Positions 3,795 through 6,075 of a stretch of 6,075 nucleotides of DNA are shown here, one piece after another (position 1 is the first letter of the stretch; every line of letters begins with the position of its first letter). The position numbers and the translations under genes were made by a program. The DNA is from CAIWXH01 sp964555675 (lineage in GTDB: Bacteria > Chloroflexota > Chloroflexia > Chloroflexales > Chloroflexaceae), in the NCBI GenBank assembly GCA_964555675.1, contig CAZKTU010000329.1, positions 1 through 6,075 of the forward strand. Direction: 5' to 3'. Under the pieces are notes generated by a model. The model was not told the DNA's origin, searched no databases, and was given only the letters and a program-made list of their open reading frames with translations.

Positions 3795-6071
3795 ATGCAC
3801 GACGAGAGCTTTGGCCAGCTGCTGCGCCGGCTGCGGCGCGCCCGCGACCTCACCCAGGAGGCCCTGGCCGAGCAGGCCGGCTGCGCCGTAGATACGCTGC
3901 GGGCGATCGAGACCGGTCGACGCCGCCCCTCGCGCGAGTTGGCCGCTATCCTCGCCGAGCGGCTGGCCGTGCAGGCGGCCGAGCGCCAGGCCTTCCTCGA
4001 GCTGGCCCGTGGCACCGGCGCCGAGTCTGCACCCGGGTCGCGCGCGCCAGCGCCCCCCGCAGCAGCATCGCCGCCGGCAGCGGCGCCCCCCTTGATCGGC
4101 CGGGCCAGCGAGCTCGAGACGCTCGCACAGCGCTTGGCCGACCCGGCCTGTCGCCTGCTCACCCTCACCGGCCCCGGCGGCGTCGGCAAGACCAGCCTGG
4201 CGACCGCCCTTGCCGCTCGCGTCGCCGCGAGCTTTCCCGACGGTGTGCTCACCCTGGCCCTGGCCGGCGCCCAGCGCCCACCCGAGGCGGTGAGCGCCCT
4301 GGCCGAGGCCCTGGGGCTGCGCTTCGAGCACGGACAGGCCGCGACGGCCCAGCTCGTCGCCGCCCTGGCTCCGCGCAGGCAGCTTATCGTGCTCGACAAT
4401 CTCGAGCAGCTGCTCGACGGCCCCGAGCTTGTGGCGCTGCTCGCCGCCATTCTGGCTGAGGCGCCGGATGTGCGATTGCTGGTCACCTCGCGCGAGCGGC
4501 TGCGGCTGCGCGACGAGTGGGTGTACGAGCTGGGCGGGCTGGCCACCGACGGCGAGGCTGTGGCCTCTGATGCGGTGCTGCTGTTTGTGGAGCGGGCGCG
4601 GCGGGTACAGGGCGACTTCGCCCTGAGCCCGGCTAACGCCGCCGCCGTGGGCCAGATCTGCCGCCTGGTAGGCGGCACGCCCCTGGCGATCGAGCTGGCG
4701 GCGAGCTGGCTGCCCACCCTCAGCCCGGCAGAGATCGCCGCAGAGCTGACGCGCAGCCTGGAGCTGCTGTCGAGCGACGCCCGCGATCTGCCGGCGCGTC
4801 ACCGCAGCGTACGCACAGTCTTCGAGGGCTCGTGGCGCTTGCTGAGCTCAGACGAGCAGCCCCTGCTGTCCAGGTTGGCGCTCTTTCGGGGCGGCTTCAC
4901 CCGCGAGGCGGCCGAGTTCGTTGCGGGAGCCCGGCTGCCCCAGCTCGCCGCCCTGATGCAAAAATCCCTGGTGCAGCGCCAGGGCGAGCGCTACACGCTC
5001 CACGAGCTGATCCGCCAGTTCGCCGCCGAGCGGCTGCGCGCTGTGGGTGATGCGGAGCCGACGATGCAGCGCTTTGTGGACTACTACCGCTCGCTGGCGG
5101 CCCAGATCGCCGCGCGGCTGACGACCGAAGGCGAGCTGAGCTGGATCGGCCAGCTCGCCGACGAGGCCGACAACCTGCGGGCAGCACTGCGCGCGGCGCT
5201 CACGCTGCGCCAGGGCGACGCCGGCGCCAGCCTCTGCATGAGCCTGTACGCGTTCTGGGCTGTGCGGGGTATGACCCGCGAGGGCCTGCAGTGGGTCGAG
5301 CAGTTCCTGACCCTGGAGCATCTGTCGGCCCTGGCTCGCGGGCGGCTCCTGACGATCGCGGCGCTGATGCAGCAGCTGCTCGGCGAGTGGGCGCGGGCGC
5401 TGCGCAGCGCCGAGCAGGCCCTCGCCCTGCTGCCGGAGGACGACGACACCGCACGGCCCATGGCGACCTACGGCGCCGGTCTGGCGGCGCTCGACAAGGG
5501 CGACTTCGCCGGCGCGCGTGGTCACCTCGCCGCCAGCCTGGCCTATGCCCACGGCGGCGCGCAGCGAGCCACGAGCGCCGCGGTGCTGGCGATCACCGGC
5601 CTGACCTACTACTTCGAGGGCCGGCCGGACGAGGCCCGCTCCTACTATCGACAGGCGCTGGCGACCGCCGAGCAGGACAATCTAGTCTTCGTCGTGGCCT
5701 ACGCCACCTACGGCTGCGGCGCTCTGGACGTACTGAACGGCGAGCCGTCCGGGGCGGCGCAGGTTCGCGAGGCGCTGGCAGCCTTCCAGCGCTACGACTA
5801 CAAGATCCTGGTCGCCTACTGCCTCGAGACCCTGGCGGCTCACGCTGGGATGCTGGGCGACGGCGCGCGGGCGGGGCTGCTCCACGGCGCGGCCGAACAG
5901 CTCCGCAGCCTGCACCACCTCGTCGTCACGCCGGGCATCAGGCCAATGTACGAGCGTCTGACGGCCCTCGCCCGCGGCCCGCTGGACGCAACAGCCTGGG
6001 AGCGGGCCCGTGCGGCCGGGCGGCAGATCAGCCTGGCCGAGGCGGTGACACTGGCGCTGAGCGAGGCGTAG
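3795..6071 (+). CDS. XRE-family HTH / NB-ARC (STAND) ATPase / TPR transcriptional regulator
   Basis: A 758-aa regulator of the STAND class, complete with a TAG stop 4 bp from the window end. Domains: XRE helix-turn-helix (about 5–60; LTQEALAEQAGCAVDTLRAIE, then GRRRPSRELA), a Pro/Ala-rich linker (about 75–98), NB-ARC ATPase with Walker A GPGGVGKTS (126–134), Walker B QLIVLDNLE (196–204), sensor LLVTSRERL (228–236) and the GLPL-like GGTPLAIELAA (293–303). A winged-helix region (about 335–412) ends in the MHD-like LHELIRQFA, where LH replaces MH. The C-terminal ~340 residues are α-helical with TPR-like repeats (for example 526–547, 556–585, 598–626) and close with a SLAEAVTLAL helix. In this class, ligand sensing by the repeats gates ATP/ADP exchange and oligomerisation; the inducer and targets here are unknown. 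The start is the ATG at 3795, at the usual N-terminus of the XRE domain, with no good Shine-Dalgarno. The extended -10 lies upstream. Confidence 0.93.
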   Translation: MHDESFGQLLRRLRRARDLTQEALAEQAGCAVDTLRAIETGRRRPSRELAAILAERLAVQAAERQAFLELARGTGAESAPGSRAPAPPAAASPPAAAPPLIGRASELETLAQRLADPACRLLTLTGPGGVGKTSLATALAARVAASFPDGVLTLALAGAQRPPEAVSALAEALGLRFEHGQAATAQLVAALAPRRQLIVLDNLEQLLDGPELVALLAAILAEAPDVRLLVTSRERLRLRDEWVYELGGLATDGEAVASDAVLLFVERARRVQGDFALSPANAAAVGQICRLVGGTPLAIELAASWLPTLSPAEIAAELTRSLELLSSDARDLPARHRSVRTVFEGSWRLLSSDEQPLLSRLALFRGGFTREAAEFVAGARLPQLAALMQKSLVQRQGERYTLHELIRQFAAERLRAVGDAEPTMQRFVDYYRSLAAQIAARLTTEGELSWIGQLADEADNLRAALRAALTLRQGDAGASLCMSLYAFWAVRGMTREGLQWVEQFLTLEHLSALARGRLLTIAALMQQLLGEWARALRSAEQALALLPEDDDTARPMATYGAGLAALDKGDFAGARGHLAASLAYAHGGAQRATSAAVLAITGLTYYFEGRPDEARSYYRQALATAEQDNLVFVVAYATYGCGALDVLNGEPSGAAQVREALAAFQRYDYKILVAYCLETLAAHAGMLGDGARAGLLHGAAEQLRSLHHLVVTPGIRPMYERLTALARGPLDATAWERARAAGRQISLAEAVTLALSEA

Positions 6072-6075
6072 GGGG

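Noticed and set aside
3317..4717. Long minus-strand open frame (466 codons) opposite the VOC gene and the large regulator
   Set aside because: Low-complexity Ser/Arg/Ala-rich translation with no domain. It is antisense to two well-supported genes and arises from high GC.
3777..4802. Minus-strand open frame of 341 codons opposite the regulator
   Set aside because: Gln/Gly/Arg-rich shadow of the NB-ARC coding frame, with no family resemblance.
4848..5552. Minus-strand open frame of 234 codons
   Set aside because: Shadow of the TPR region of the regulator; no domain and no ribosome binding site considered convincing.
1..6075. CRISPR array, insertion sequence ends or a defence island
   Set aside because: No regularly spaced repeats, transposase or nuclease effectors were found on either strand.

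Overview
This is a high-GC window, dense with GCVR-type codons, from a bacterium that probably encodes selenocysteine. The gene mix is a WYL regulator, VOC and ABM-fold small enzymes, a GNAT, and a large XRE–NB-ARC–TPR regulator. I associate that mix most with Chloroflexota and secondarily with Actinomycetota. This taxonomic guess is inference only; no marker gene is present.

Layout. Bases 1–58 are the 3' part of a tRNA on the + strand. It has a long variable arm, and 12 nt lie between the T-stem and the 3' end, which fits the 8-bp acceptor stem, G73 and CCA of tRNA-Sec (selC). Facing it is a leftward, same-strand array: GNAT acetyltransferase (2673→1753), a HIT-family gene (1753→1347) that looks broken, a WYL-domain transcription regulator (1337→432), and a small ABM-like dimeric α/β-barrel protein (369→64). 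The GNAT and HIT genes overlap as TGATG. The WYL gene has a perfect TATAAT only 8 nt before its ATG, so its transcript is probably leaderless. A CTGACA-N6-TGTCAG palindrome lies over the WYL stop codon, just upstream of the ABM gene, and is a candidate operator for the WYL protein.

Bases 2674–3162 hold no intact gene. They contain a 23-bp perfect dyad (2930–2952) and a reading frame (2933–3127) that resembles the C-terminal half of a second VOC/glyoxalase gene with internal damage. Rightward of this are an intact VOC-superfamily gene (3163–3528) with a strong Shine-Dalgarno and GTG start, a 266-bp lower-GC intergenic stretch containing an extended -10 promoter, and a 758-aa STAND-type regulator (3795–6071: XRE helix-turn-helix, NB-ARC ATPase, winged helix, TPR-like C-terminus).

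How the genes fit together. The left half looks like a small stress- or housekeeping-type operon with an embedded autonomous regulator–target pair (WYL plus ABM protein). The right half looks like an enzyme gene next to a signal-integrating ATPase regulator whose ligand and targets cannot be read from the sequence. I see no CRISPR array, complete insertion sequence, or defence or biosynthetic cluster. The most notable points are the HIT gene with an apparent frame-changing deletion, the leaderless WYL promoter embedded in the preceding stop codon, the two palindromes, and the selC fragment.
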